Positions 26,959 to 34,728 of a DNA stretch of 64,000 nt are shown here, one piece after another. Numbering within the stretch: the first letter of the stretch is position 1; the number at the start of each line of letters is the position of its first letter. The DNA is from a virus: the IMG/VR virus record IMGVR_UViG_3300010413_000018, positions 1-64,000 of that record. One strand, 5' to 3'. Under the pieces are notes generated by a model. The model was given only the letters and a program-made list of their open reading frames with translations, made no database searches and was not told the origin of the DNA. The translations under genes were made by a program, and so were the position numbers.

Positions 26959-27372
26959 CTAATTTGGTAAAGCTTCCTTCAAATATACCGTTAACGCTAT
27001 TAAGTCAGCTTCTTTTTTAATTTTTTGTGCGCACTGTGCCAATTCATCAAGAATAGTGAAACCTTTTTCCTTCAGCATTTTAAAACTTATTTCTGCCATA
27101 ATTGCCAGCATTAAGCTGTGCCCAGCAACGTCTTGGCACACCGTTACAACTTCTTCTGGCGAACCAACTCCTTGGTGAATTCCTGTTATTGTCACTGACT
27201 GCAAGCTAGCGTATACGCTTTCAACACGCCAAAACGCCACTAACGGATCTTTACTACCGCGCGCCGCTTCCGCTACTTTCGATAGCTTCTGATAAAATAC
27301 TGACAGCTCTTGAGTTAATGGTGCTATGCGCTCTAGCGCACCTTGAATAGCTTCATTCGATGGATTTGTCAT
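26959..27372 (-). CDS. Phage hypothetical protein, helical
   Basis: 137 aa, all-helical, with a central hydrophobic helix (HSLMLAIMAEISFKMLKEKG). Starts right at the predicted transcript start of the upstream promoter, with little or no leader. Unknown. Confidence 0.7.
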   Translation of the reverse strand: MTNPSNEAIQGALERIAPLTQELSVFYQKLSKVAEAARGSKDPLVAFWRVESVYASLQSVTITGIHQGVGSPEEVVTVCQDVAGHSLMLAIMAEISFKMLKEKGFTILDELAQCAQKIKKEADLIALTVYLKEALPN

Positions 27373-27379
27373 TACTTAT

Positions 27380-27407
27380 TTAATACCCACCTTCAAAAAA
27401 TTTGTAA
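27380..27407 (-). promoter_or_regulatory. GGGTATTAA-type promoter
   Basis: Minus strand TTACAA (27407-27402), 16-bp spacer, TATTAA (27385-27380) preceded by GTGGG. Same layout as at 13339-13366. Confidence 0.6.
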
Positions 27408-27457
27408 TATTTTTACGCAATTATGTTAAAATTTTCCTAATCGCCCAATTACTCAAT

Positions 27458-27757
27458 ATGCCTACTTCTCATCCACAAGTACCTTGCCCGGCCTGCGATG
27501 GCACAGGAACAGTCCTTACAGACCAGAAAAACCCACTACGGCCATACGATCGCCCACGCGTCGCCTGTAAACTTTGTGGTGGTTGCAAAGTAGTGCTCGT
27601 CGAAGTAGACAGCGCTTGGAAACTCTTACACGAATCACTCGACTACAGTGCTTGCCTATGGCGTATTTGGCAAACAATGCCATTATACCTACATCCTAAA
27701 GCACGCCTCCTAATAGAAGCCGACCAGTTTTGTGCTTGGGGATCCAAAAACCACTAA
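27458..27757 (+). CDS. ZR-family protein (ZR39), isolated
   Basis: 99 aa. CPACDGTGTV (10-19), CKLCGGCKVV (37-46) with Cys43, then DSAWKLL in place of TAYxLL. The C-terminal 40 residues (CLWRIWQTMPLYLHPKARLL) are longer and more aromatic than usual. It lies 9 kb from the other ZR genes, so it is an outlier. No clear ribosome-binding site. Confidence 0.8.
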   Translation: MPTSHPQVPCPACDGTGTVLTDQKNPLRPYDRPRVACKLCGGCKVVLVEVDSAWKLLHESLDYSACLWRIWQTMPLYLHPKARLLIEADQFCAWGSKNH

Positions 27758-27771
27758 GCGCTACCACTACT

Positions 27772-28200
27772 ATGAACGACAATATCTACTACGGACTCAA
27801 CTTTAACGACCCTGGAATAGGCCTTGAATCCTGCATATATCGCGACTCTACCATCTTTGAACATTTACGAAAAACCGTCAGCCTAACGGATGTCACATAC
27901 CGCTTATACACCGATCCGCCTACTTTACACCCAACTCACTTTAAAAAGCAGTACGGCAGTCTAATTGAAAAACTCAATCTACAGATCATGCACCTTACTC
28001 AACTACGAAAAAAGATTGGGACTCAAGAAATTATCCCAGTCAAAACGATTAAAAAAATACTATATCGTTTAAAATGCGTCGTGGCGGTCTTTAAAGAAGA
28101 CCTCAACCCGCTACGAAGCATTGCGGAAAACGTCCAAACAATCAAAGACGATATTCAATTTATTGAAGACGCACTCGCACTGCTTACCACCGAGGTTTAG
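27772..28200 (+). CDS. Phage hypothetical protein, helical
   Basis: 142 aa from ATG 27772 (an upstream in-frame ATG at 27730 lies inside ZR39). The C-terminal half is helical, ending DDIQFIEDALALLTTEV, similar in pattern to the ends of 16019 and 17820, which also follow or precede ZR genes. The 3' end overlaps the next gene (opposite strand) by 4 nt. Confidence 0.7.
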   Translation: MNDNIYYGLNFNDPGIGLESCIYRDSTIFEHLRKTVSLTDVTYRLYTDPPTLHPTHFKKQYGSLIEKLNLQIMHLTQLRKKIGTQEIIPVKTIKKILYRLKCVVAVFKEDLNPLRSIAENVQTIKDDIQFIEDALALLTTEV

Positions 28201-28520
28201 CCGCGCGATCCTACGCGTCGCGATCCACGCTCTGTTTTTAGCAGTTTCTTCATCATGAATACGGAACCTTCAGATGTCGCAATCGCGTACACCGCAATCA
28301 TTGGAATCAACTTCGTAATATCGTTCGCTTGAAACGCGCCCCAGATGTGTTTCCACACCAATAAGTGACATATAAGCCACACTGTATTTGAGCAATAAGC
28401 TGCCCAACGATGGTACGCAGGATCTCCAGAGTTACGGGATCGTGAAACCCACGTAAACGCCATGTTCTGTAAAAACGCTACTACGGCCAGCACCGCTAGC
28501 CATCCAATCTGTTCCAACAT
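28197..28520 (-). CDS. Small membrane protein
   Basis: 107 aa with about three hydrophobic segments (LAVLAVVAFLQNMAFTWV; WAAYCSNTVWLICHLLVW; LIPMIAVYAIATSEGSVFMM) and a strongly basic C-terminus (KTERGSRRVGSRG). Topology and size would suit a holin, but position away from other lysis candidates makes that uncertain. Confidence 0.7.
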   Translation of the reverse strand: MLEQIGWLAVLAVVAFLQNMAFTWVSRSRNSGDPAYHRWAAYCSNTVWLICHLLVWKHIWGAFQANDITKLIPMIAVYAIATSEGSVFMMKKLLKTERGSRRVGSRG

Positions 28521-28542
28521 ATCATGCCCTTTTATTAGCTGT

Positions 28543-28881
28543 TCAAATTGCCTCTATAAACCGCACGCGTTGCCGTGGAGATCGAAAGGTCTGATAGTAA
28601 AACTGACTAACTGCAGCACTAGTTTTACGTGAGCATTGCCCACATTTTCCTGTTGGTGAAGGGCGCGCGCACTGCGGACACCTAACAGCATGATAAGCCG
28701 GTAAAGAAAATACTTCGTACGGACGGTTTAACGCTTTACGGTATTCCGTAATCATGCCAGCTACAGTGAAGTACCGTGTCTCGCACGTGTACCCGTCCGA
28801 TCGCGCTACGCGCACACAATACCGTCCACCGGCCGGTTCCGCACTTTCAGGATAAATATGAAGAAACACTGCAAACTGCAC
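28543..28881 (-). CDS. Zinc-ribbon-containing hypothetical protein
   Basis: 112 aa. N-terminal beta domain (YCVRVARSDGYTCETRYF), then CPQC (68-71) and CGQC (79-82), a compact zinc ribbon, then a basic helix (SPRQRVRFIEAI). Not of ZR type: no AY helix follows the second knuckle. Confidence 0.75.
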   Translation of the reverse strand: MQFAVFLHIYPESAEPAGGRYCVRVARSDGYTCETRYFTVAGMITEYRKALNRPYEVFSLPAYHAVRCPQCARPSPTGKCGQCSRKTSAAVSQFYYQTFRSPRQRVRFIEAI

Positions 28882-28889
28882 GCCTATTC

Positions 28890-29414
28890 CTACTTTCCGG
28901 TGGAACCGAATCCACCTGTACCGCGATCTGAGCTTGTAAAGTCTTTAACTTTAATCACTGCACCATGTGAAACTGGAACAATCAACAACTGCGCGATCCG
29001 ATCATTCTTTTTGATTAGTCGATATGTGTCACTCTGCACCGGTTCGCTATCCGGATCCATCGGCACCGACATCAAGCATACGATGATTTCTCCGCGATAC
29101 CCGCTATCCACGACTCCTGGTTGGTTCGCCACGATTAAACCTTGCTTACACGCTAATCCCGAACGTGAGCACACCAAACCGACGTACCCAAACGGAATCT
29201 CAATGGCGATGCCAGTGCCGAACGCTATTCTCCGGAAGTCTTCCTTGAAACTCACTTTACCGGTCGCCGCGAACATGCGCTTCATTAAATTTAGGTCATC
29301 TCCTATGACGCGATTAGCGTGAAGGTCAAATCCCGCATCGCCGGTAAACTGCGGCTCTGGCACAACGGCATCATCTACCAAACACTTATACTTTAATGGC
29401 GGATACACTGTCAT
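28890..29414 (-). CDS. dut: dUTPase
   Basis: 174 aa from the ATG at 29414; the longer frame from 29495 only retraces the upstream gene. Trimeric dUTPase motifs are present in order: DAGFDLHAN (1), SRSGLA (2), GVVDSGYRGE (3), DRIAQLLI (4), and a Gly-rich RGTGGFGSTG at the C-terminus (5). It hydrolyses dUTP to dUMP, lowering uracil incorporation and feeding thymidylate synthesis, consistent with thyX and the dCMP deaminase in this window. The insert between motifs 1 and 2 is longer than usual. Confidence 0.95.
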   Translation of the reverse strand: MTVYPPLKYKCLVDDAVVPEPQFTGDAGFDLHANRVIGDDLNLMKRMFAATGKVSFKEDFRRIAFGTGIAIEIPFGYVGLVCSRSGLACKQGLIVANQPGVVDSGYRGEIIVCLMSVPMDPDSEPVQSDTYRLIKKNDRIAQLLIVPVSHGAVIKVKDFTSSDRGTGGFGSTGK

Positions 29415-29415
29415 A

Positions 29416-29610
29416 TTAAATCTCCAGCACCGCGTCAGCGTCCAGATCAAACTCAGCCGGTAAAGTTTTTGTGATGCACAGCACTTTATAACCATTCTTA
29501 CGCTGAATCGCTATAAACTCTTCCGAGTATGGACGCGGTTGAACAAAAAAGCGCGGCTCACCTGGTTTAACCAGTACCCACATTTCAAGTTTCATCGGTA
29601 CTTTCGCCAT
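29416..29610 (-). CDS. Small hypothetical protein
   Basis: 64 aa. Beta-rich (LEMWVLVKPGEPRFFVQPRP, GYKVLCITKTLPAEF), acidic C-terminus. Followed one base later by the dUTPase start. Unknown. Confidence 0.65.
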   Translation of the reverse strand: MAKVPMKLEMWVLVKPGEPRFFVQPRPYSEEFIAIQRKNGYKVLCITKTLPAEFDLDADAVLEI

Positions 29611-29617
29611 ATTCCTC

Positions 29618-30232
29618 CTAACCTATTAGTTTTGAGAACTCTCCAAATTGCTCGAACGCTTCCATAAATAGTTTAATACGCGTACCGTAATAAATTAGTG
29701 CGAGCGGCGTCGGATACATCTGTTCGTAGCCTGCAAACGCGATCGGATTCAATAAGTTCAAGCACGTCGCGCGCTTGGCGTGATAGCGATACCACTTCCG
29801 ATTCGTCCTTACAGGAACCAAAAACAAGTGCTCGCGGTTGTTTATACCTTTACTGAGCCACATGTTCAAGTTATTGAACGGCGGATTACAGAACGTACGA
29901 TCTGGCCAATCAATAGACAAACCAGCCCCAACTCCTATCGAATACTTCGGGGAAGAAATAAATACCCAGTTTTCAATAAAGGTGTTGTATTTACCAATCA
30001 CATGATGCTCGGCCGGTATCAGTGAATTTGCATTGCTACAAGGGTCAAGCTCAACACCTTCAGGCCATAAAACCAAAAGCGCGTCAGCCATAGCTTGTGG
30101 CGTATTAATATCCTGAGGCCGATCCTGGCCGCCTACCCGTGCGCCAAAAAACGATCTCATTGCACGTAACGAATAGTCACGCCCGACCGGTAAATGAATT
30201 TTACTTTCTTTAGTACGCTTTGTTCGCGCCAT
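29618..30232 (-). CDS. Phage Dam-type DNA N6-adenine methyltransferase
   Basis: 204 aa. VELDPCSNANS resembles the AdoMet-binding motif and DRTFCNPPFNN contains NPPF, the catalytic (D/N)PP(Y/F) of N6-adenine methylases. This matches the phage Dam family that lacks a separate recognition domain. It is likely to modify phage DNA against restriction or mark strands. No cognate endonuclease adjoins it. Confidence 0.88.
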   Translation of the reverse strand: MARTKRTKESKIHLPVGRDYSLRAMRSFFGARVGGQDRPQDINTPQAMADALLVLWPEGVELDPCSNANSLIPAEHHVIGKYNTFIENWVFISSPKYSIGVGAGLSIDWPDRTFCNPPFNNLNMWLSKGINNREHLFLVPVRTNRKWYRYHAKRATCLNLLNPIAFAGYEQMYPTPLALIYYGTRIKLFMEAFEQFGEFSKLIG

Positions 30233-30307
30233 TTAGTATTCCTTCCAGTTAGTAGCCCAATACTCGAAAGGATATATCAAATAGACTACGCCGACAATTT
30301 TTTAGGC

Positions 30308-30589
30308 TCAGTTTTTGTCAAACTTACCATCAAGGCAGTCGGAGTTCATGCACGAATATCCTAGGATATCCTCACCGTCTTCACGTCCAGGAGCTTCAGC
30401 TGTTAGTCGAAGCCAACCCGCGTGCTTTACACGTATAGCTTCAAGCCTAGCGCCGCACTTTTCACAGTAAAGCTCTTCGGGTTCCGGAGGCGTGCGTGGA
30501 ATAAACGGCTTAGGTCGCTCAGTAATCGGCTCGTGACAACGTACTACTTCAAGTTGAACGGTTTTGGCTTCTGATCGTGCGGTTCTCAT
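30308..30589 (-). CDS. Zinc-ribbon protein, leaderless start
   Basis: 93 aa. CEKCGARL (42-49) and a distal Cys pair (CMNSDC, 80-85) form a likely zinc ribbon; the N-terminus has PRTPPEPEE. The ATG at 30589 coincides with the transcript start predicted from P9, so translation is probably leaderless. Confidence 0.75.
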   Translation of the reverse strand: MRTARSEAKTVQLEVVRCHEPITERPKPFIPRTPPEPEELYCEKCGARLEAIRVKHAGWLRLTAEAPGREDGEDILGYSCMNSDCLDGKFDKN

Positions 30590-30595
30590 GCTTTA

Positions 30596-30642
30596 ATTTT
30601 AGTTTATTACAGAACGAATGCAAATAAAAAGTAAGATTGCAA
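30596..30642 (-). promoter_or_regulatory. Tandem-box promoter P9
   Basis: Minus strand: TTGCAA (30642-30637), TTGCAT (30623-30618), 16-bp spacer, TAAAAT (30601-30596). Box spacing 19 bp as elsewhere. Confidence 0.75.
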
Positions 30643-30643
30643 A

Positions 30644-30678
30644 AAATTATAGTAAGTGCTTGAAGTTACAGCACTTAC
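30644..30678 (-). terminator. Strong terminator after the YkgJ-like gene
   Basis: GTAAGTGCT (30652-30660) pairs with AGCACTTAC (30670-30678), a 9-bp stem; on the minus strand ATAATTTTTT follows. Directly upstream of P9. Confidence 0.85.
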
Positions 30679-30681
30679 CAA

Positions 30682-31410
30682 CTATTCTGCAATACTACTT
30701 TGTAAATCATCTAGCGTTTTGGTAAGCGAATCTCCGCTAGGCGCGCGCTCTTTTACAGTCACGATGTCTCGGGTTTTCTCACGCAATGTTGCTAACCCGA
30801 ACTCAAAGCCAACGTTCGCAAAAGTTATAGCGACAGGGAGCGGTAGCAAAACTGCCGGAATGCGCAAGTCCTTTCCGACTAGTTTATTTACGCGGGTAAG
30901 CGCTTCAAAGTAATGCTCCGGATTGATAAAGCGACCACTTTCAGCGTTGTTCTCACAAAGTTTGGCATCATCCAACGCCAAGCGTACACGACACGCGATC
31001 GGCCGACACTGATACACTGTGCAATGACCGTCCACGTTTAATAACCCGCAGTTTACCTGCTTCGCAAACCACGCGTCCGGACCGTCTTCCCCGTACAAAT
31101 CCGGCTCTTTGCTGATCATCGCGACATGGCCGGCTATTGTATTTTTTGATTTCTGATAAATACCCCATCGCATGCCGTCGCGAGTAAGGTACGCCATAAT
31201 AAACAACGCTTCCGGAATGCTCACCATAACCAACTGCTTACAGCAAGCTGAGCACCCTTTCTTGCATGAAAAGCTTAACTTTTGACTGTCCGCCAATTTC
31301 ACGATCGCTTCATCAACCACAGTCATCAGCTTACTGTATGGCGCTACCGCGTCCATTATACGCCCAACGCCAGGCGCCATTATTCTTTTTTGTGTTGGTC
31401 TAAATCTCAT
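30682..31410 (-). CDS. YkgJ-family cysteine-cluster protein
   Basis: 242 aa. CKKGCSACCKQL near residues 49-60 and CTVYQCRPIACR near 131-142 give the paired clusters (CxxCC and CxxY..RPxxCR) typical of the YkgJ/UPF0153 family, thought to bind zinc or iron. Role in phages unknown. Its start overlaps the stop of the upstream gene by 4 nt. Confidence 0.8.
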   Translation of the reverse strand: MRFRPTQKRIMAPGVGRIMDAVAPYSKLMTVVDEAIVKLADSQKLSFSCKKGCSACCKQLVMVSIPEALFIMAYLTRDGMRWGIYQKSKNTIAGHVAMISKEPDLYGEDGPDAWFAKQVNCGLLNVDGHCTVYQCRPIACRVRLALDDAKLCENNAESGRFINPEHYFEALTRVNKLVGKDLRIPAVLLPLPVAITFANVGFEFGLATLREKTRDIVTVKERAPSGDSLTKTLDDLQSSIAE

Positions 31411-31955
31411 TTTAACCCCGCTAAAACTTCTACATCGTGTGATTTAAATACAGAATACTTCGGTGATGTTTGAATCATTGTGTTGATCGCTTTACAAACT
31501 AGTATGCGCGCTTGAAGCAACTCTTCCTGGTCTTTTATTTTCCACTTTTGGGATATGCGCTCCACCAAGTACCCATGTAGGTGCAACAGATTATTATACG
31601 GTCCTATGTATCCAGTGTCGTCTTCGTTCTTAATGAACAAGTCGCCATTGTTACGCCAGTCTGCATCGCGCAGTAACTCTACACAAAACTCTAGCTTTAA
31701 TTGTGCTATTGTCTCCGTGCTCAACTCAGCATCCCCGGTTTTGCTGTGACACTTACAATCTCCACCACACGAATGCTGTGCCTTATTGGTGTCAAGCCAA
31801 TGAAACGTCACACTCATTCCGCCAATATTGTCGCCGGTTACAGTGACGTTGATATCCTTGGCTTCTGGCAATCCTGAAATTTTTTCTTTTAGCCCTGGAT
31901 AAATTAAATTTAGCACTTCCATCAGCCCAAGATGGACTGCGCGTTCCTGTCGCAT
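31407..31955 (-). CDS. Phage hypothetical protein
   Basis: 182 aa. HSCGGDCKCHSK near residue 61 is a Cys/His cluster. Acidic C-terminal half with repeated Leu. The start lies 12 bp from the preceding stop. No family recognised. Confidence 0.7.
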   Translation of the reverse strand: MRQERAVHLGLMEVLNLIYPGLKEKISGLPEAKDINVTVTGDNIGGMSVTFHWLDTNKAQHSCGGDCKCHSKTGDAELSTETIAQLKLEFCVELLRDADWRNNGDLFIKNEDDTGYIGPYNNLLHLHGYLVERISQKWKIKDQEELLQARILVCKAINTMIQTSPKYSVFKSHDVEVLAGLK

Positions 31956-31967
31956 ATTTGCCCTCCA

Positions 31968-32498
31968 CTAGTTTGCAAACGAAATACCCGAAAGCGGATC
32001 TCCTTTTGGTGCTGCTATTCCTGATTGCTGTAAGCTGGTGTTTGCCCGTTGTGCTAACCGCTTAAGCGCTAATGCTTTAACTTCTGGTTTTATTTGACTA
32101 CTGCCGGCCGACTCAGCCGGTATTGACGCGGGTGCCCGGCTGGCTAATGGCACTGGCGTAATGTGATCTTTGTTAAAGCGAATGTCCATCTCCGTGCGAA
32201 TCGCAACGACTGCTTCGCGTAAGTATCTCACGTTTTCTTCGTTCTGCGAAAAACGCGTCTTAGTGGCTTGCAGGGATTCTTTAACGATCCCTTTAAGTTC
32301 GTTAATCTCTTGCGCTTGCGCTTCAACTGCTGCTGTTAACTTAAGGATTTCTTTGTCCCTTTTTGACATCAAAACGTCACACCCTAACGGTGCCAGCGCG
32401 CCACAAATAGTAAGAAGCGCGGCTATAGCTGCTAAGATTGCCGCGCGTTTCTGCCACTTCTTTGTTGTTTCTGGAGATACCGACGAAGATCGGGCCAT
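31968..32498 (-). CDS. Membrane-anchored coiled-coil protein
   Basis: 176 aa. Short polar N-terminus, one TM segment about 18-45 (RAAILAAIAALLTICGALAPLG), then a long coiled coil (EILKLTAAVEAQAQEINELK). The C-terminal third is Pro/Ala/Ser-rich. Plan resembles inner-membrane spanin or tail-related membrane proteins; not decisive. Confidence 0.7.
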   Translation of the reverse strand: MARSSSVSPETTKKWQKRAAILAAIAALLTICGALAPLGCDVLMSKRDKEILKLTAAVEAQAQEINELKGIVKESLQATKTRFSQNEENVRYLREAVVAIRTEMDIRFNKDHITPVPLASRAPASIPAESAGSSQIKPEVKALALKRLAQRANTSLQQSGIAAPKGDPLSGISFAN

Positions 32499-32505
32499 TG
32501 CACCC

Positions 32506-32898
32506 TCACAGTAAAGTTGGTTGGTGAAAAGGCGTTGAACTCATTTTCTCTAAGAATTCTCGACACTTTTTACCGTAGTGATTCACAATTGTTCCTGGAA
32601 GATTATAACGCGTTTTAGTTATTTCTTTAGCTTCAACGCATCCAATATACAATAGCACATCTTGAGTTTTATTGGGATCATCCGCGAAGTGCGGATATAA
32701 ATACGACGGCTCGTTCCCTAACGTATGCACCGGATGTGGGTCTAAGTATTTCACATGATGTGTGACCACTGTAACCGTTTGCGGCATGTTTTCCAACCTT
32801 ACTTGCCACGCACGCTTCATCTCCATCAACTCTGTCATCTGCCACATTACAAATAAAAACGTACATATAGCAGCCAAAGTTATTGTCGTGAATCGCAT
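32506..32898 (-). CDS. Single-TM or secreted hypothetical protein
   Basis: 130 aa from the ATG at 32898. N-terminal hydrophobic segment (FTTITLAAICTFLFVMWQM), then a soluble domain containing TVVTHHVKYLDPHPVH and a Cys pair (about 88, 113). Likely periplasmic or membrane-anchored. Paired with the coiled-coil gene 8 bp downstream, so the two could be partners. Confidence 0.7.
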   Translation of the reverse strand: MRFTTITLAAICTFLFVMWQMTELMEMKRAWQVRLENMPQTVTVVTHHVKYLDPHPVHTLGNEPSYLYPHFADDPNKTQDVLLYIGCVEAKEITKTRYNLPGTIVNHYGKKCREFLEKMSSTPFHQPTLL

Positions 32899-32927
32899 GT
32901 TAACCTCCATATTCTAATTATGCGTAA

Positions 32928-32957
32928 TTGGCAATTTTTTTGTAATCCTGCTACTTT
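32928..32957 (+). promoter_or_regulatory. Promoter for 32978
   Basis: TTGGCA (32928-32933), 18-bp spacer, TACTTT (32952-32957); AAGGAG precedes the start codon. Divergent from 32506-32898. Confidence 0.5.
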
Positions 32958-32977
32958 AATCTCAAGAAGGAGCCCTT

Positions 32978-33850
32978 ATGGCATACCCAACTGGCATCGG
33001 CCTTTATCTACGCGGATTAACTCAAAAGAAACACGGCAGTCCGGCCGTCGCCGCTAAAATGGCGAAAGACCACGGTGTCTCGTTTGTTTGCCTAATGTCC
33101 GCCTGGCAAGACGTTAAAAAAGATACCGGTAAACCCTACATGCTGCACTCCAATGGTCGTGACGCCACCGTTATTGCGCAATACGCAGAAGCCTTCTCCA
33201 ATACTGATATAGAGGTATTAATTTGGGGATTTCCACGAGCTGGTGGGGAAGACGAATACATTGATCGACTTGGACACGTTACCGAAGTGTGTGATGGCAC
33301 CATCGGCGGATGGCTACACGATCCAGAAGTTTACTACAAGTGGAAACTAAAAAGCCAAAAGCCAGATATTACAATGCGCGGCCAGGAAGAATTCTCAAAA
33401 GACGCTAAACCTATTTCGACCAAAGCCTTATGGATCAAAGAGTGCGCACAAAAGCTAGTGCGACTTAGTTACCAAAATGATTGCTGCGGCGAAAAATTAG
33501 GATTCACCAGCTACGGTATGGCGCCGTACCACAAAATGTACCCTTGGGAAGTATTTGGTGGACACGGATTCGGTAGCCCTCAGCTTTACTCCGTAAGCCC
33601 AAAAGAAGTCGACTTAGGCATACGCGCTTGGCGTCAATACGGCTGGCAGCACATCATTCCTTCCGTCCCTTTGTTCGGAAAAAACAGCGAAGCCAAACTC
33701 CACGCGCACCTAAGCAACTTTGTCGACGGAGAAGAAAACATCACCGGTTTTCTCTTTTGGTCGTGGCAGCAAGCGTCTCCGCTTGAATGGAAAGTGATCA
33801 AGCGGTGGTCCGAATGGTTGCGGCGAGGTGCGTGTTCGCTACCTCTTTGA
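32978..33850 (+). CDS. TIM-barrel-like protein, candidate glycoside hydrolase
   Basis: 290 aa, single plus-strand gene among minus-strand neighbours, with AAGAAGGAGCCCTT before the ATG. GIGLYLRGL near the start, VSFVCLMSAWQD, VLIWGFPRAGG and a C-terminal GFLFWSWQQASPLEW suggest an (alpha/beta)8 barrel of the glycosidase type, perhaps a muralytic enzyme or an enzyme acting on surface glycan. Catalytic acids could not be assigned from sequence alone. No signal peptide. Confidence 0.55.
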   Translation: MAYPTGIGLYLRGLTQKKHGSPAVAAKMAKDHGVSFVCLMSAWQDVKKDTGKPYMLHSNGRDATVIAQYAEAFSNTDIEVLIWGFPRAGGEDEYIDRLGHVTEVCDGTIGGWLHDPEVYYKWKLKSQKPDITMRGQEEFSKDAKPISTKALWIKECAQKLVRLSYQNDCCGEKLGFTSYGMAPYHKMYPWEVFGGHGFGSPQLYSVSPKEVDLGIRAWRQYGWQHIIPSVPLFGKNSEAKLHAHLSNFVDGEENITGFLFWSWQQASPLEWKVIKRWSEWLRRGACSLPL

Positions 33851-34270
33851 TCCAGTTGGACTCGGTAAGCCGTATGGAAAGTCTAACGAGTGGCTCAAAT
33901 CGTTAATATGAATGTTTAAATCGCTCGCAGTAAAGTACTTGCAGATCAAGTTGCGCACTGTACGTGTTTCAAACGTACGACAAGAATACACGTCAAGTAC
34001 GCAGTAATGGTGCTCCGGCCACGAATGTAAGGCAGCGTGGGACGTTGACAGCACAACTACACCAGTAACCCCACCTTCATCCTCTTCGCACTCCATCCCC
34101 AGTTTTTCAACCTGAATGGGCACCGAATAACAAATCGGAGAAGCAAGCGCGCGCATTCCGATCTTCTCAACCAGATCGGCTAAAAATAAATGCACTTTTT
34201 TTGGAGAGCCTAGTGCTTCGCGCGAGCCAATAAACTTGACTTTAATGTGTTTACCTTTACGCGGGTCCAT
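33839..34270 (-). CDS. speH: AdoMet decarboxylase-like protein
   Basis: 143 aa from the ATG at 34270 (AGGAGGTAGTTTTG upstream). STSHAALHSWPEHHYCVLD near residues 75-93 aligns with the conserved SHxxxHxWPExxxxxxD region of prokaryotic S-adenosylmethionine decarboxylase. That enzyme self-cleaves before the Ser to form pyruvoyl. In bacterial enzymes the residue before that Ser is usually Glu; here it is Thr, so self-processing needs testing. It could alter host polyamine or AdoMet pools. Its 3' end overlaps the plus-strand gene by 12 nt. Confidence 0.75.
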   Translation of the reverse strand: MDPRKGKHIKVKFIGSREALGSPKKVHLFLADLVEKIGMRALASPICYSVPIQVEKLGMECEEDEGGVTGVVVLSTSHAALHSWPEHHYCVLDVYSCRTFETRTVRNLICKYFTASDLNIHINDLSHSLDFPYGLPSPTGSKR

Positions 34271-34292
34271 CAAAACTACCTCCTAAGTAGTG

Positions 34293-34727
34293 TCAATTGT
34301 ACTCTTCGTCGTTAAATCCATCTCTATCGATGAATTCTTTTCCTAAAAGCCTAAATATACAAGACACAATTGATTTGGCTTTGCGAATCGGTGGATAACC
34401 ATACACTGGACCGCTAGGTTCAAAGCTAACTTGTGAAAAAAAGTTAATAAACGTTTTCAACGGTACGCCGTACTGAATCCCTAACGAAACCGCAATTGCC
34501 AAGCAATTAAAAAGACCACGAATAATAGATCCTTCTTTTTGAATATCAATAAAAATCTCACACAAAGATCCATCGTCGTATCGTCCGACTCCCAAATAAA
34601 ACTCATGCCCGGTCATTATTAATTTGAAAGTCTCGGATCTCCTCTTGTTCGGTGGCTTACGTGGATGGTGGTGTGATCCACAACTACACTCGTCGCATTG
34701 TTGATAATCGGTATCGTTTTCCAGCAT
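34293..34727 (-). CDS. Stand-alone TSCPD domain protein (RNR-associated)
   Basis: 144 aa from the ATG at 34727, directly after the upstream stop. Begins with a Cys/His-rich tail-like piece (CDECSCGSHHHPRK), then the TSCPD pattern: EIFIDIQKEGSIIRG, SLGIQYGVPLKTFINF, FEPSGPVYGYPPI, SIVSCIFRLLG. This domain is normally the C-terminal part of class II (adenosylcobalamin) ribonucleotide reductase. Here it stands alone, with no NrdJ catalytic chain in the window. It could act on the host enzyme or be split off from a gene elsewhere. Confidence 0.8.
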   Translation of the reverse strand: MLENDTDYQQCDECSCGSHHHPRKPPNKRRSETFKLIMTGHEFYLGVGRYDDGSLCEIFIDIQKEGSIIRGLFNCLAIAVSLGIQYGVPLKTFINFFSQVSFEPSGPVYGYPPIRKAKSIVSCIFRLLGKEFIDRDGFNDEEYN

Positions 34728-34728
34728 C

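Noticed and set aside
29416-29495. Longer dUTPase start at 29495
   Set aside because: The extra 27 residues only retrace the upstream small gene in another frame; MTVYPPLKYK at 29414 is the natural dUTPase N-terminus.
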